Assembly: GCF_014635825.1 (NCBI RefSeq)
Contig: NZ_BMDO01000001.1
Span: forward strand, 992,001-1,056,000
Reading direction: 5' to 3'
Origin: Mucilaginibacter galii
Lineage (GTDB): Bacteria; Bacteroidota; Bacteroidia; Sphingobacteriales; Sphingobacteriaceae
Length of the DNA stretch: 64,000 nt
In this document: piece by piece, positions 1 to 9,276 of the stretch
Layout: each line of letters opens with the position of its first letter
Position numbering within the stretch: position 1 is the stretch's first letter
Position numbers and translations under genes: made by a program
Notes under the pieces: generated by a model
What the model was told of the DNA's origin: nothing
Database searches by the model: none
Seen by the model: only the letters and a program-made list of their open reading frames with translations

Positions 1-140
1 GGCTCGGTTTTAGCACCATCAGAAAAAATGAATAAGCGCGAATCGGCAGCCAGCTCATTTTTTTGTAAATAGCTCAATGTACGGCGCATATGGTCGGGCC
101 GGTTGTAAACGAATAAGGCTATGGGGGCCAGCGCTTGCAT
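1..140 (-). CDS. Glycosyltransferase, N-terminal fragment (cut by window edge)
   Basis: The first 46 residues of a gene that leaves the window at position 1. The ATG is at 138-140, five bases after the stop of the upstream methyltransferase, so it is the next gene of the same minus-strand operon. The visible protein begins APIALFVYNRPDHMRRTL and continues to LFIFSDGAK, the pattern of a family 2 glycosyltransferase-like N-terminus: a first beta strand ending in YNRPxH, then a second strand ending in SDG. It probably adds a sugar to a surface polysaccharide, but donor and acceptor cannot be read from this fragment. Confidence 0.72.
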   Translation of the reverse strand, partial: MQALAPIALFVYNRPDHMRRTLSYLQKNELAADSRLFIFSDGAKTE

Positions 141-145
141 GCTGC

Positions 146-919
146 TTAAAATATTTCGGTTTGCTGGTTAGTTTTGCTGCAAAGCACCGTGTAGGCATTG
201 GCCAGTTGTTCCTGCTTCTTTTTGCCCATCAGGGTGCCTATGCTACTTTTCACCATAAACTCAGCCACAATTTTTATATCGGTGAGCAAGCTCTTGCCTT
301 TCTTTTGATTGATGTAAGTATTGAACTTGGTTACCTCGGGTTCAATCATCGAAGTGAGATCGTTCACCACCTCAAAACCTTCGGTGCGAAGCAAGTAGCG
401 CAACGAGGTAGGCGTGTATACATTAATATGCCCATAAGCCAAGAAATGCTTGATACGGGCATCTACATTGGCCTTATAATCGCGCGGAACTTCGATCACA
501 CACATTTTAGCCACACGCTTTAACTCGCGCAACAACAGGCGCTCGTGTTCTACATGTTCTAATACATGCGATAGTATGATGAGATCAAAGCTATCATCGC
601 CGAAAGGCAAATGATAGCCATCAAACACCTGAACCGATTTTAAGTCTTTAATACTGCGAGATTGGATGTAATCTACCCCGCTATCCGAAATTTCGACGGC
701 ATGGTATTCGGGGGCAAAGTCTTGCTCTGAAAGGATCTTTAGTATACTACCATCGCCGGCACCTACTTCAAGTACCTTAGCAAAAGTGCGTCCGCGGCAT
801 ACATCAATAATATGTTGTGCCTTATATTTGGCACCCAGCATGCGCCAGGCTTCATCGTGGGTTTTATAAAATTCGTCGTAGGCGGTTTTTACGTTGCCGC
901 TCAGCTTATCGTCGGCCAT
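146..919 (-). CDS. Class I SAM-dependent methyltransferase
   Basis: 257 residues with the class I methyltransferase fold. The SAM-binding motif I is VLEVGAGDG near residue 50, followed by an acidic strand end (YHAVEIS), a motif-IV-like stretch (FDLIILSHVLEHV) and a post-motif (LKRVAKMCVIEVP). This is the Methyltransf_11 pattern seen in sugar or lipid O-methyltransferases of polysaccharide loci. It sits three bases after the preceding methyltransferase gene and five bases before a glycosyltransferase, so it is probably co-transcribed and modifies a glycan or lipid intermediate in the cytoplasm. The substrate is unknown. Confidence 0.85.
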   Translation of the reverse strand: MADDKLSGNVKTAYDEFYKTHDEAWRMLGAKYKAQHIIDVCRGRTFAKVLEVGAGDGSILKILSEQDFAPEYHAVEISDSGVDYIQSRSIKDLKSVQVFDGYHLPFGDDSFDLIILSHVLEHVEHERLLLRELKRVAKMCVIEVPRDYKANVDARIKHFLAYGHINVYTPTSLRYLLRTEGFEVVNDLTSMIEPEVTKFNTYINQKKGKSLLTDIKIVAEFMVKSSIGTLMGKKKQEQLANAYTVLCSKTNQQTEIF

Positions 920-922
920 GGG

Positions 923-1570
923 TTATATTCCTAAGCAGTTATCGGCCTTGTAAAATACCGTGGTTGATTTATAGTAGAACAACCCTGGCGAGATACCGCT
1001 GAACGGAATTTGCTTGAAGCCTTTGTCGGTTAAGTAGGTAATGGCATCGCGGTAATCAGGACGTTCAGAATCATCCAAAACAATTACGCCTGTTGACGAA
1101 AGTGCTTCTACCGCCTGTATGCAGCAGTTCACGCGGTCGCGGCCATCTACAATAATAATATCAAACTCTTCGCCCAGCTTTACCGGCATGCGGCAATAGT
1201 CGCCGTCGCGTTGCAGTTCGCAAAAAATCATTTCGGCATTTTCTGGCTTGGTAGCGCTTATCTTATCAAACCACTCTTTATCATGTTCTACCGACACCAC
1301 AATGCCGGTACGCTGCGCGTAAAATATGGTTGAATTACCTGAGCCAAACTCAAACACGGCATGCTCGGGGCGCAGCCTGTCTTTAATAAAATCTATAAAG
1401 GAATACGTTACCCAGGGTATAGGATTGTTGTTACCGTCTACCGGTGCTTTACTATCAAAGGCCTTAAACCAGCCTATGGTATGCAGGTAACCTTTTTCGT
1501 TATAAGACAGCAGGGCTTTGAGCCGCTCGGGCTGTTTCAGGACATTTAGAAGGGCGGTAATTTTGCTCAA
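923..1570 (-). CDS. Putative SAM-dependent methyltransferase with TTG start
   Basis: 215 residues. A glycine-rich motif FEFGSGNST near residue 75 is followed by VVSVEHDKEW and FDIIIVDGRDR, which fit a class I methyltransferase core. The tail (GVIVLDDSERPDY) resembles proteins of capsule and O-antigen loci. The start is TTG at 1568-1570: an in-frame stop lies two codons upstream and the next methionine is deep inside the domain. The TTG overlaps the TGA stop of the flippase gene, so translation is probably coupled. The substrate is not recognisable. Confidence 0.75.
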   Translation of the reverse strand: MSKITALLNVLKQPERLKALLSYNEKGYLHTIGWFKAFDSKAPVDGNNNPIPWVTYSFIDFIKDRLRPEHAVFEFGSGNSTIFYAQRTGIVVSVEHDKEWFDKISATKPENAEMIFCELQRDGDYCRMPVKLGEEFDIIIVDGRDRVNCCIQAVEALSSTGVIVLDDSERPDYRDAITYLTDKGFKQIPFSGISPGLFYYKSTTVFYKADNCLGI

Positions 1571-2904
1571 CGTTTAATAACTTTTTGAAAAAGTGAAATT
1601 AAGAATAAAGATTTTAACATTTGCACACCCTGACCACGAGTTTTAGGTATAAACAGTATAAAAAATGTGGCTACGCCATACGCAACCAGTGTTGCATAAG
1701 CTGCACCTATAATACCATACTTTGGTATCCAAAAAACGTTAAGTACAATGTTTACCAATGCCCCTACCCCCGTGCGCAGCATAGAAAGCTTAAAGTAACC
1801 TTCGGCAATAAGGTACTGCCCGCTCGCACTACCTAAAAATACAAATATGCCTGCCCATACATGCACGGCCAGTACGGGTGCACCGGGCCAAAATGCAGGG
1901 TGGTTATGAAAAGCTATGCGATATATATAGGTTGATGCAAAGCTCATGAATATAGCTACCGAAAGACTAATACCCACCATGAGATCATACATGTTTTGCA
2001 AACGCTTGTAATACCGGTCAATATCGGTTTTGCGTGCATATACAATGGCCGGGAATACCGAAGTTACCACGGCTACCGGTAAAAAATAAAAGCTTTCACT
2101 CAAGCTTACTACGGTTGAGTAAATACCCAGTTGTGCTTCGCCCAAATAACTGGTAATCATGGCCTGATCTATCTTCATGTAGATAGACACCAGGATGGCC
2201 GAAAAAGCCAGCGGCCACGACTTTTTAAAAAGATAAGCCGCAATGGGCATTTTAAATTTCCAGTCGGTTATGCGGTTATGGCTTTGGTGGTATACGACTA
2301 CATAGCCTATGGCGATGATCACAGCATCAAACAACAGTGCGTATACAAAATAAGTTAACGGCAGCTTTATTAAAACGAAGCTTAGCTTAATGCCCGCCGA
2401 TATTAGATTACCCGCTACCTGCACGTACATAATATATTTGGCCTGCACCTGTGCCTGAAAAAAGCTTTCAATAATATTTATGGACTGTACTACTGCGGTG
2501 AAGGCTACAATGAGCACGAATGTAAAAGGCGTATTGAGATGTTTAAAATGGGTAATAACTTCGTAAGCTAAGTACACCAGCGGCAATGTGGCAAAGCCTG
2601 CAAATAAACGCATCCAAAATGCGGTACCCAGTAAGGTGGCTTTACGTTCGGGGTGATTAATGAGTTCGCGCGTAACAAAACCATCTAAACCAAGGGCGGC
2701 AATGGCCATGGAGAAGGTGACAATAGTCATGGGGTAACTTAATATACCGTTACGGGTTGGCCCTAAGTAGCTCGACAATACGAATGTATTGACAATCATC
2801 TTGATCACCATACTGCCTACCCTGGCCAGCATAAGCATACCCGTATTTTTGAAATACTTTTCTAAAGCCTGCTGGTCAAAACCTTTAATACCGGGTATAC
2901 GCAT
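1567..2904 (-). CDS. Wzx-like polysaccharide flippase
   Basis: 445 residues, almost entirely hydrophobic, with about 12 to 14 membrane segments. The N-terminal region (MLMLARVGSMVIKMIVNTFVLSSYLGPTRNG) and the central KIDQAMITSYLGEAQLGIYS block are typical of the polysaccharide synthesis/MATE-like flippase family, which moves lipid-linked oligosaccharides across the inner membrane. It heads a minus-strand operon with two methyltransferases and a glycosyltransferase, which supports a surface glycan role. The polymer type is unknown. Confidence 0.87.
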   Translation of the reverse strand: MRIPGIKGFDQQALEKYFKNTGMLMLARVGSMVIKMIVNTFVLSSYLGPTRNGILSYPMTIVTFSMAIAALGLDGFVTRELINHPERKATLLGTAFWMRLFAGFATLPLVYLAYEVITHFKHLNTPFTFVLIVAFTAVVQSINIIESFFQAQVQAKYIMYVQVAGNLISAGIKLSFVLIKLPLTYFVYALLFDAVIIAIGYVVVYHQSHNRITDWKFKMPIAAYLFKKSWPLAFSAILVSIYMKIDQAMITSYLGEAQLGIYSTVVSLSESFYFLPVAVVTSVFPAIVYARKTDIDRYYKRLQNMYDLMVGISLSVAIFMSFASTYIYRIAFHNHPAFWPGAPVLAVHVWAGIFVFLGSASGQYLIAEGYFKLSMLRTGVGALVNIVLNVFWIPKYGIIGAAYATLVAYGVATFFILFIPKTRGQGVQMLKSLFLISLFQKVIKR

Positions 2905-2912
2905 ATAGGCAG

Positions 2913-2920
2913 CAAAGGTA
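2913..2920 (-). promoter_or_regulatory. Candidate -7 promoter box (TACCTTTG) before the flippase operon
   Basis: On the minus strand this reads TACCTTTG, a perfect match to the Bacteroidota -7 consensus TAnnTTTG. Its last base is only eight bases before the annotated ATG at 2904, so a transcript starting at the usual distance would have almost no leader. No clear -33 TTTG partner is visible about 19 bases further upstream. Confidence 0.4.
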
Positions 2921-3023
2921 TAAAATGTATTATTCTCTGCATGGATTATAAATATCTACCAATTTAGTAGGCAATTATTTAATAAAATTATGTTCTTTTG
3001 CTAAAAGCATTCTATCAAAAATT

Positions 3024-3713
3024 ATGTCTGACAGTAAACAAGCCATACCCAACCACCCCGATTTTAAGCCCCTGCACTCGTATTCGCAAGATGGTGAAGA
3101 CATGCTGCTGAGGCCTTTGCTTTTAGCCGATACACCTGATTACGATAATTATCAGGGTTTTTACATTGATATAGGTGCACACCATCCCTTTCGCTACTCT
3201 AACACCATGCACTTTTACGAACAAGGCTGGCGTGGTATTAACATTGAGCCTACCCCTGCCGCTATAAATTTGTTTACCCAATATCGCGAGCGCGACATTA
3301 ACCTGAATATAGGCATAGGCGGCGAGCGCGGCAAAAAGACACTGTACCAGTACAGCGAATCATCATTAAACAGCTTTGAACAGCACACGCCCGAAGGTAA
3401 CAATGCGGCTTGCGAGGTTGTAGGCACCGATGAAGTAGAAATTTATACACTGGCGCAAACGCTGGAACAATACCTGCCCGCCGATACCGCTATAGATTTT
3501 ATGAGTATTGACGTAGCTGGCTTAGACCTGGCTCTACTTAATTCGAACGATTGGGACAAATACCGCCCACGCTTTGTACTGGTGGAGGATGTAGACAGTA
3601 ACTTTAGTAAGCTTGATGCCTCGGAAGTCTATCGATTTTTGGCCGACCATAACTATGAGATAGCCGGTAAAACGCTGCGCACGTTGATATTCAAACAAAA
3701 AAGCCCCGCATAA
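3024..3713 (+). CDS. FkbM family methyltransferase
   Basis: 229 residues. The SAM-binding region GFYIDIGAHHPFRYSNT (about residues 47-63) and the later DFMSIDVAGLDLALL and PRFVLVEDVD blocks are the hallmarks of FkbM methyltransferases, which O-methylate sugars or other small molecules. It is divergent from the flippase operon and ends convergent with typA. The position beside polysaccharide genes suggests a glycan substrate, but this is inference. The stop codon lies inside the loop of a terminator hairpin. Confidence 0.86.
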   Translation: MSDSKQAIPNHPDFKPLHSYSQDGEDMLLRPLLLADTPDYDNYQGFYIDIGAHHPFRYSNTMHFYEQGWRGINIEPTPAAINLFTQYRERDINLNIGIGGERGKKTLYQYSESSLNSFEQHTPEGNNAACEVVGTDEVEIYTLAQTLEQYLPADTAIDFMSIDVAGLDLALLNSNDWDKYRPRFVLVEDVDSNFSKLDASEVYRFLADHNYEIAGKTLRTLIFKQKSPA

Positions 3714-3726
3714 GCGAGGCTTTTTA
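3698..3726. terminator. Bidirectional terminator between the FkbM gene and typA
   Basis: An AAAAAGCC/GGCTTTTT outer stem with a CGC/GCG inner stem and an ATAA loop, with one mismatch. A-rich and T-rich flanks serve both strands. It overlaps the stop codon of the methyltransferase and lies about 20 bases beyond the typA stop. Confidence 0.8.
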
Positions 3727-3746
3727 CTATAATTAGCAGTTGGTGA

Positions 3747-5561
3747 TTATTGATTCACAAACTTTTTAGCGTTAATTTTCCGCTCACCTTCGTTCAAGAA
3801 GATCTTACGCATACGGATGCTTTGAGGAGTTACCTCAATGTATTCGTCGGCTTGGATATATTCCATTGATTCTTCTAAAGAGAATTTGATAGCAGGAGCA
3901 ATACGCACGTTGGTATCACTACCAGATGCACGCATGTTGGTTAACTGCTTACCTTTAGTTAAGTTAATAACCAAGTCGTTATCACGGATGTGCTCGCCCA
4001 GGATCTGACCTTCGTAGATATCAACACCTGGTTCGATGTGGAAACGACCACGGTCTTGCAACTTGTCAATAGCAAAAGCAGTAGTTTTACCGGTATCCAT
4101 AGATACCAATACACCGTTTGCACGGCCAGGAATTTGGCCTTTCCAAGGCTCGTAAGCTTTAAAGCGGTGAGCCATGATAGCCTCGCCACCGGTAGCAGTT
4201 AATACGTTGTTACGTAAACCGATGATACCGCGGGCAGGTATTTCAAACTCTAAGTGTTGTAAATCACCTTTAGGCTCCATTACCAACAAATCGCCTTTAC
4301 GCTGGGTTACCAATTCAATTACCTTACCGGCAACATCACCAGGAACATCAACCGTTAATACCTCGATAGGCTCACATTTGGCACCGTCAATTTCTTTAAC
4401 AATAACCTGTGGCTGACCAACCTGTAACTCATAACCTTCACGGCGCATAGTTTCGATCAGTACCGATAAGTGAAGAATACCACGACCGTAAACCAGGTAA
4501 GAATCAGGAGATTCTGTTTCCACGATTTTCAGCGCCAGGTTTTTCTCCATCTCTTTATATAAACGATCACGTAAGTGACGTGAAGTTACAAACTTGCCTT
4601 CTTTACCAAAAAACGGTGAAGTATTGATGGTGAACAGCATGTTCATGGTAGGCTCGTCAATATGGATAACTTCCAATTGTTCTGGTTTGTCAAAATCGGC
4701 AATGGTATCACCAATGTCAAAACCTTCAATACCTACAACCGCGCAAATATCACCAGAACTTACTTGCTGTACTTTAACTTTACCCAAACCTTCGAAAGTG
4801 TAAAGCTCTTTAATACGTGATTTTTGGATAGTGCCATCGCGTTTTACCAAAGATACCGGTTGGTTTTCTTTGATAGTACCACGAGCCACACGACCTACCG
4901 CAATACGACCTACGAAAGATGAATAATCTAACGAAGTGATCTGCATTTGCAAAGTACCCTCGCTGATAGGAGCCGGTGGAATGTTAGCCAAAATGGCATC
5001 CATTAACGGGAAGATATCTTCGGTTTTTTGTTTATAGTCAGTGCTCATCCAGCCTTGTTTAGATGAACCGTAAATAACCGGGAAATCCAGTTGGTCTTCG
5101 GTAGCATCCAGGTTAAAGAACAATTCAAAAATTTGCTCATAAACCTCTTCCGGACGGCAGTTTTCTTTATCTACTTTATTTACAACCACAATTGGTTTCA
5201 AACCTAAAGCCAAGGCTTTTTGAGTTACGAAACGGGTTTGTGGCATGGCGCCTTCAAAAGCATCGCATAATAACAATACACCATCAGCCATTTTTAACAC
5301 ACGCTCTACCTCACCGCCAAAGTCGGCGTGACCAGGAGTATCAATAATGTTGATCTTGATGTCTTTATAACGTACCGATACGTTTTTAGATACGATAGTA
5401 ATGCCTCGCTCGCGCTCCAGATCATTATTGTCCAGAATCAGCTCGCCGGTTTCCTGGTTATCGCGGAAAATGGCGCAGCTATGAAGGATTTTATCAACCA
5501 AGGTAGTTTTACCGTGGTCAACGTGTGCTATAATAGCAATATTACGAATTTGATTTTGCAT
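3747..5561 (-). CDS. typA: Ribosome-associated GTPase TypA/BipA
   Basis: 604 residues of a translational GTPase. It has the P-loop [10 protein letters not shown], switch [20 protein letters not shown] for guanine recognition, then EF-Tu domain II, EF-G-like domain V and the BipA-specific C-terminus. It binds the 70S ribosome and helps 50S assembly and stress adaptation. The reading frame extends upstream to a TTG, but the ATG at 5559-5561 ([13 protein letters not shown]) matches the family start and has AGAGG about nine bases upstream. A -7-like box TATCTTTG lies at 5586-5593 on the same strand. Confidence 0.97.
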   Translation of the reverse strand: MQNQIRNIAIIAHVDHGKTTLVDKILHSCAIFRDNQETGELILDNNDLERERGITIVSKNVSVRYKDIKINIIDTPGHADFGGEVERVLKMADGVLLLCDAFEGAMPQTRFVTQKALALGLKPIVVVNKVDKENCRPEEVYEQIFELFFNLDATEDQLDFPVIYGSSKQGWMSTDYKQKTEDIFPLMDAILANIPPAPISEGTLQMQITSLDYSSFVGRIAVGRVARGTIKENQPVSLVKRDGTIQKSRIKELYTFEGLGKVKVQQVSSGDICAVVGIEGFDIGDTIADFDKPEQLEVIHIDEPTMNMLFTINTSPFFGKEGKFVTSRHLRDRLYKEMEKNLALKIVETESPDSYLVYGRGILHLSVLIETMRREGYELQVGQPQVIVKEIDGAKCEPIEVLTVDVPGDVAGKVIELVTQRKGDLLVMEPKGDLQHLEFEIPARGIIGLRNNVLTATGGEAIMAHRFKAYEPWKGQIPGRANGVLVSMDTGKTTAFAIDKLQDRGRFHIEPGVDIYEGQILGEHIRDNDLVINLTKGKQLTNMRASGSDTNVRIAPAIKFSLEESMEYIQADEYIEVTPQSIRMRKIFLNEGERKINAKKFVNQ

Positions 5562-5585
5562 GAAAAATGCCTCTTGTATTTTGCG

Positions 5586-5593
5586 CAAAGATA
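5586..5593 (-). promoter_or_regulatory. Candidate -7 box (TATCTTTG) before typA
   Basis: It matches TAnnTTTG on the minus strand, about 24 bases upstream of the typA ATG, leaving room for a short leader with AGAGG as ribosome binding site. The -33 region is T-rich but not a clean TTTG. Confidence 0.45.
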
Positions 5594-5661
5594 CGCTTTA
5601 TATACGGCATTTAAAAGGGTTGATTGCTTTTTACAATTAGTTGATTATTACCAGCTAACGT

Positions 5662-6030
5662 TTACCGGGTAAGCATTAAATGACGATTGGCCGAGATGAT
5701 GGTGAGGTCTTCAGTAATAGCCTGAGCTATAAGCAAGAGGTCAAAGGGATCTCCGTGGTGGTGAGGGAGTGTTTGTAATAGCACTAAGTGTCCATTTTTT
5801 ATATCTATAACTTTAAAATCGTAAGCAATAAGACTATCATAGAAATATTGATAGCCATCAGTGATAACTAATTTATCTATACTCAGTTTAATGGATATTT
5901 CCCATAAAGATGCTACGCTTATAAAACAAGTGTTTCCCGGATTACTGATCTGTTCTAATGCTTTACGTGACAGCTTTGGATCAGAGCTTTGAAACCACAA
6001 TAATGCATGCGTATCCAACAACAATTCCAT
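5662..6030 (-). CDS. vapC: VapC-type PIN-domain toxin
   Basis: 122 residues of a PIN-domain ribonuclease. The acidic residues of the metal site are in place: D6 in LLDTHALLWF, E44 in SVASLWEISIK and D94/D97 in GDPFDLLLIAQA. In type II toxin-antitoxin modules such proteins cut RNA, often initiator tRNA, when the antitoxin is degraded. The start ATG overlaps the antitoxin stop (TAATG), indicating translational coupling. The RNA target cannot be predicted. Confidence 0.9.
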   Translation of the reverse strand: MELLLDTHALLWFQSSDPKLSRKALEQISNPGNTCFISVASLWEISIKLSIDKLVITDGYQYFYDSLIAYDFKVIDIKNGHLVLLQTLPHHHGDPFDLLLIAQAITEDLTIISANRHLMLTR

Positions 6031-6251
6031 TAAATGTATTCCTTAAAGCCGTCAAGTGGTGCATCAAAATCGTCAGCCATCCAAATTTTATTCTTCATGC
6101 TACCATAGCCTCTCCCTATATTGGGCTCCTCCAATAAATCATTTGATCCTCGTTTTTTTTCGACTAACAACACATCCACTTCATCCTCAATCTTTCGTTG
6201 AAGTTCGGGCGATAACTGCTCCAGCTTTTCTATTAAGGTTGTGCTTATCAT
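6030..6251 (-). CDS. VapB-like antitoxin, DUF2281 type
   Basis: 73 residues. The N-terminal LIEKLEQLSPELQRKIEDEVDVLL is the charged helical segment of DUF2281 proteins, which are regularly found just upstream of PIN toxins. The C-terminal part (GRGYGSMKNKIWMADDFDAPLDGFKEYI) is a flexible acidic tail likely to wrap the toxin active site. It overlaps the toxin gene by one base, the usual antitoxin-first order. It probably also represses its own promoter. Confidence 0.85.
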   Translation of the reverse strand: MISTTLIEKLEQLSPELQRKIEDEVDVLLVEKKRGSNDLLEEPNIGRGYGSMKNKIWMADDFDAPLDGFKEYI

Positions 6252-6295
6252 CTTTTCGCAATTATTAATGATTTACTAATTTACAAAAACCGCAC

Positions 6296-7075
6296 CTAAC
6301 TCCCAAACGCCCAGCACAAAAACTTAGGCATTGCTTTACCCCAGGTAGCCGGGTTGTGTTCCCCTCCTACCAGTTCTATGTAATGTATATCATGAGGGCG
6401 GGTGTAACTCTTAGTCTCCAGCACTTTGATCAGATCTATGGTATCGTCAATAGAATCTATGATGCCGTTTTTGTTGCGGTCGGCTATCTCATCGTGGGTA
6501 CCCGTTTGAAACCAGAATTTCAGGTCAGGCTTTTCTACAGCCGAACTAATCATACTATGCGCAATGCGGTCGTTATCAGTATAACCATCCGCCAGATCTT
6601 TAATACGCCACCAAAACGAGCCGGAAAACACACCTACTTTATTGAAGATATCGGCATGATGCCAGGCAATATCCAGAGCCGATAATCCCCCCAGCGAAAA
6701 ACCTGCGTAAGCGGTGGTTTTGAAATTTTGAAAGCCAGTTTCCTTATACACGGTGGGCAGCAATTCGTCCACAATAAACTCAGTATATAAGTTAGCCTTA
6801 GCTCCTCGCTCCTTAAAATCAGGCTGGCCGGCAACGCCGTATTCCTGTATGCGTTCTTCGCCGGCGTGTATAGCAATTACCAACAAAGGGTCAATACCTA
6901 AACGCTCATACTGGTGTTCAAGCGTTTCTTTCAGGTGCAGGTTTTCTGCATCCTGTCCGTCGTTAAGTAGCAGCAGGCTTTGAGGCGTAACACCTTTGGG
7001 CAAAAACACAGTGCAGGTTACCTCGCGTTCAAGCAAAGCCGAGGTGATGGTAAGCGTAGATTCAGTTACAGACAT
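6296..7075 (-). CDS. Esterase family protein (Esterase D/enterochelin esterase-like)
   Basis: 259 residues of an alpha/beta hydrolase. The nucleophile elbow GFSLGG places the catalytic serine at S127, and FSGSFWWR follows as in enterochelin-esterase-like proteins. The late GGEHNPATWGKAMPKF block supplies the likely catalytic histidine. The open frame runs to a GTG at 7147, but the ATG at 7073-7075 (MSVTESTLTI) gives a normal cytoplasmic N-terminus; the extra 24 hydrophobic residues could alternatively be a signal peptide. It is divergent from a second esterase and next to the amidoligase cluster. The substrate is unknown. Confidence 0.8.
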   Translation of the reverse strand: MSVTESTLTITSALLEREVTCTVFLPKGVTPQSLLLLNDGQDAENLHLKETLEHQYERLGIDPLLVIAIHAGEERIQEYGVAGQPDFKERGAKANLYTEFIVDELLPTVYKETGFQNFKTTAYAGFSLGGLSALDIAWHHADIFNKVGVFSGSFWWRIKDLADGYTDNDRIAHSMISSAVEKPDLKFWFQTGTHDEIADRNKNGIIDSIDDTIDLIKVLETKSYTRPHDIHYIELVGGEHNPATWGKAMPKFLCWAFGS

Positions 7076-7229
7076 AGCAATAGTTATACAGACGGTGCAA
7101 ATGCCTGCTTTTATAATAAAGGCAACAAAAATACGGCCTTTTACCACTTATACACAATTCTTGCTCTTAATGTTGTCTAAATAAAACAAACCTCCTATCT
7201 TACCCCTTAAAGTTTAATAAAACATTATT

Positions 7230-7937
7230 TTGACTGAACAATATCATCGCTGGTACTCGCAAAGCCTCAGCCGAAACATGGAAATGCTGGTTTTCGGCAC
7301 CCGCGGCTACCCGGTTATCCTGTTCCCCACCTCTATGGGGCGCTATTATCAAAACAAAGATTTTGGTTTGATAGACAGCGTGCGCTGGTTTGTAGATAAC
7401 GGATTGGTTAAAATTTACTGCCCCGATTCTATAGACACGCAAAGCTGGTATAATAAGAGCATTCACCCGGCAGATAAGGCCCGTACCCATATGGCTTACG
7501 ACAATATGCTGCATAACGAAGTAGTGCCCTGGGCCATGCACGAAACCGGTGTAGGCAAAGTAGCCGTGGCCGGTTGCAGCTTTGGCGGCTATCATGCAGG
7601 CAATTATGCGTTTAAGCACCCCGAACAGGTAGGACACTTGTTTAGCATGGGCGGCGCTTTTAATATCAAGATGTTTACCGGCAATTATTATGATGATAAT
7701 ATATTCTATAACAACCCAGTAGACTATTTGCCCGGCAGCAATAATCCGGCCTTGTGGCATATGAACATTATCTTAGGTACATCAGAGCATGATATTTGCA
7801 AGGGTTATAATTATGATTTGTCGAACATTTTAAACCAAAAGCATATTAATCATTGGCTGGATGTAAGGCCCTTTGCCCGCCACGACTGGCCCATATGGAA
7901 AGAGATGTTCCCGCATTATTTATCAACTATTAAATAG
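7230..7937 (+). CDS. Esterase family protein, COG4947-like, heading the amidoligase cluster
   Basis: 235 residues of an alpha/beta hydrolase. GCSFGGYHAG gives a nucleophile serine at S117, and ARHDWPIWKEMFPHYL near the C-terminus holds a probable catalytic histidine. The start is the non-ATG codon TTG at 7230: an in-frame stop lies 12 bases upstream and no earlier ATG exists, while the first methionine codon (residue 17) would remove the conserved start HRWYSQSLSRNMEMLVFG. It is 112 bases before the ATP-grasp gene on the same strand, so it may deprotect or hydrolyse a product or precursor of that pathway. Confidence 0.8.
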   Translation: MTEQYHRWYSQSLSRNMEMLVFGTRGYPVILFPTSMGRYYQNKDFGLIDSVRWFVDNGLVKIYCPDSIDTQSWYNKSIHPADKARTHMAYDNMLHNEVVPWAMHETGVGKVAVAGCSFGGYHAGNYAFKHPEQVGHLFSMGGAFNIKMFTGNYYDDNIFYNNPVDYLPGSNNPALWHMNIILGTSEHDICKGYNYDLSNILNQKHINHWLDVRPFARHDWPIWKEMFPHYLSTIK

Positions 7938-8049
7938 AGCGCGGAGAGTCGGGAATATAGAGTACAGTATCAAGAATAGAGAACCAAGATAATCAGGCAA
8001 CTGACAACCGAATACAGACAACTGAATACAACAACTAACTATAACGACT

Positions 8050-9276
8050 ATGAAAAAAATAGGCATTTTATTTGGACAGGAAAATACATTTCCGCAAGCC
8101 TTTATAGACCGCATTAACGAGAAAAACATTGAAGGCATTACCGCCGAATTTGTGCGCCTGGATAAGGTAATGCAGGGTGAACCATTAGATTACGCCGTTA
8201 TTGTGGATCGCATATCGCAGGATGTTCCTTTCTACCGCGCCGCTTTAAAAAATGCAGCTATATCAGGCACAGCCGTAATTAACAACCCTTTTTGGTGGAG
8301 CGCCGATGAGAAATTTTTCAATAATGCACTGGCGGTAAAATTAGGCGTCCCTGTTCCTAAAACAGTATTGCTGCCTTCAAAAGAACACCCTACCGGCACT
8401 ACCGATCAGTCGTTCCGCAATTTAGCCTACCCACTGGATTGGGATGGTATATTTGATTATGTAGGTTTCCCTGCCTATATGAAACCATTTGATGGTGGCG
8501 GCTGGCGCGATGTTTACAAAGTGGAAAACAAAGAAGACCTGTGGGAAAAGTATGACCAAACCAATCAACTGGTCATGCTACTACAGGAAGAAATTATTTT
8601 TGATGACTATTTTCGTTGCTATTGCATTGGCGGCAAACACGTACGCATTATGCAGTACGAACCCCGCAACCCGCACCACCTGCGCTACGAGCATGGTAAA
8701 GCCCCGGCTTCTAAAAAAATGCTCGATACCATTACCGATTACGTGCTTAAGCTAAATCAATACTTAGGCTACGATTTTAACACCGTGGAGTTTGCCGTTC
8801 GCGATGGTATACCATACGCTATAGACTTTTGCAACCCGGCCCCAGATGCCGATGTAAACAGCGTAGGCCAGGAAAATTTTGACTGGGTAGTTGAAACTGC
8901 CGCCAGCTATGCCATTGAGCGTGCTCAGGAACAAAAAGACGGCGTAGATAACCTTACCTGGGGCCAGTATGTAAAGGGTTCTTTATCTAAAACCCCGATT
9001 GCTATTGCGCCAAAAGTTGCAAAGCAACCTGCCGCTACCAAAAAAGATGTAACCGTTGGAGCTATAGATCATCCTATTACCGAAGAAGCAAAGCCAGAGC
9101 CGGTAGCAGAAAAACCCAAAAAGGCTAAAACTACTACAGCGGCAAAAGCAACTCCGGCGACTAAGCCGGTGACTGAAGCAAAGCCTGAGCCTAAAGCAAA
9201 AGCGGCTAAACAACCAGCCGTAAAAGCTGAAGAGCCTAAAGAAAAAGCAAAGAAACCAGCTAAGAAAAAAGGATAA
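8050..9276 (+). CDS. ATP-grasp ligase with a long Lys/Ala/Pro-rich C-terminal tail
   Basis: 408 residues. Residues 1 to about 310 are an ATP-grasp amide or peptide ligase: nucleotide-binding KPFDGGGWRDVYKV near residue 141, the adenine-side LLQEEI, and the metal-binding strand TVEFAVRDGIPYAIDFCNPAPD. Such enzymes join a carboxylate to an amine through an acyl phosphate. From about residue 320 the protein becomes a low-complexity tail of Lys, Ala, Pro, Glu and Thr ending KKPAKKKG, like a histone H1 tail. The stop overlaps the next ATG (TAATG). The tail could bind nucleic acid, serve as a substrate, or simply be a flexible tether; the sequence does not decide. Confidence 0.85.
   Translation: MKKIGILFGQENTFPQAFIDRINEKNIEGITAEFVRLDKVMQGEPLDYAVIVDRISQDVPFYRAALKNAAISGTAVINNPFWWSADEKFFNNALAVKLGVPVPKTVLLPSKEHPTGTTDQSFRNLAYPLDWDGIFDYVGFPAYMKPFDGGGWRDVYKVENKEDLWEKYDQTNQLVMLLQEEIIFDDYFRCYCIGGKHVRIMQYEPRNPHHLRYEHGKAPASKKMLDTITDYVLKLNQYLGYDFNTVEFAVRDGIPYAIDFCNPAPDADVNSVGQENFDWVVETAASYAIERAQEQKDGVDNLTWGQYVKGSLSKTPIAIAPKVAKQPAATKKDVTVGAIDHPITEEAKPEPVAEKPKKAKTTTAAKATPATKPVTEAKPEPKAKAAKQPAVKAEEPKEKAKKPAKKKG

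Noticed and set aside
7200..7760. 186-codon minus-strand open frame opposite the esterase
   Set aside because: It overlaps the esterase, whose serine and histidine motifs are intact; the antisense product has no family features.
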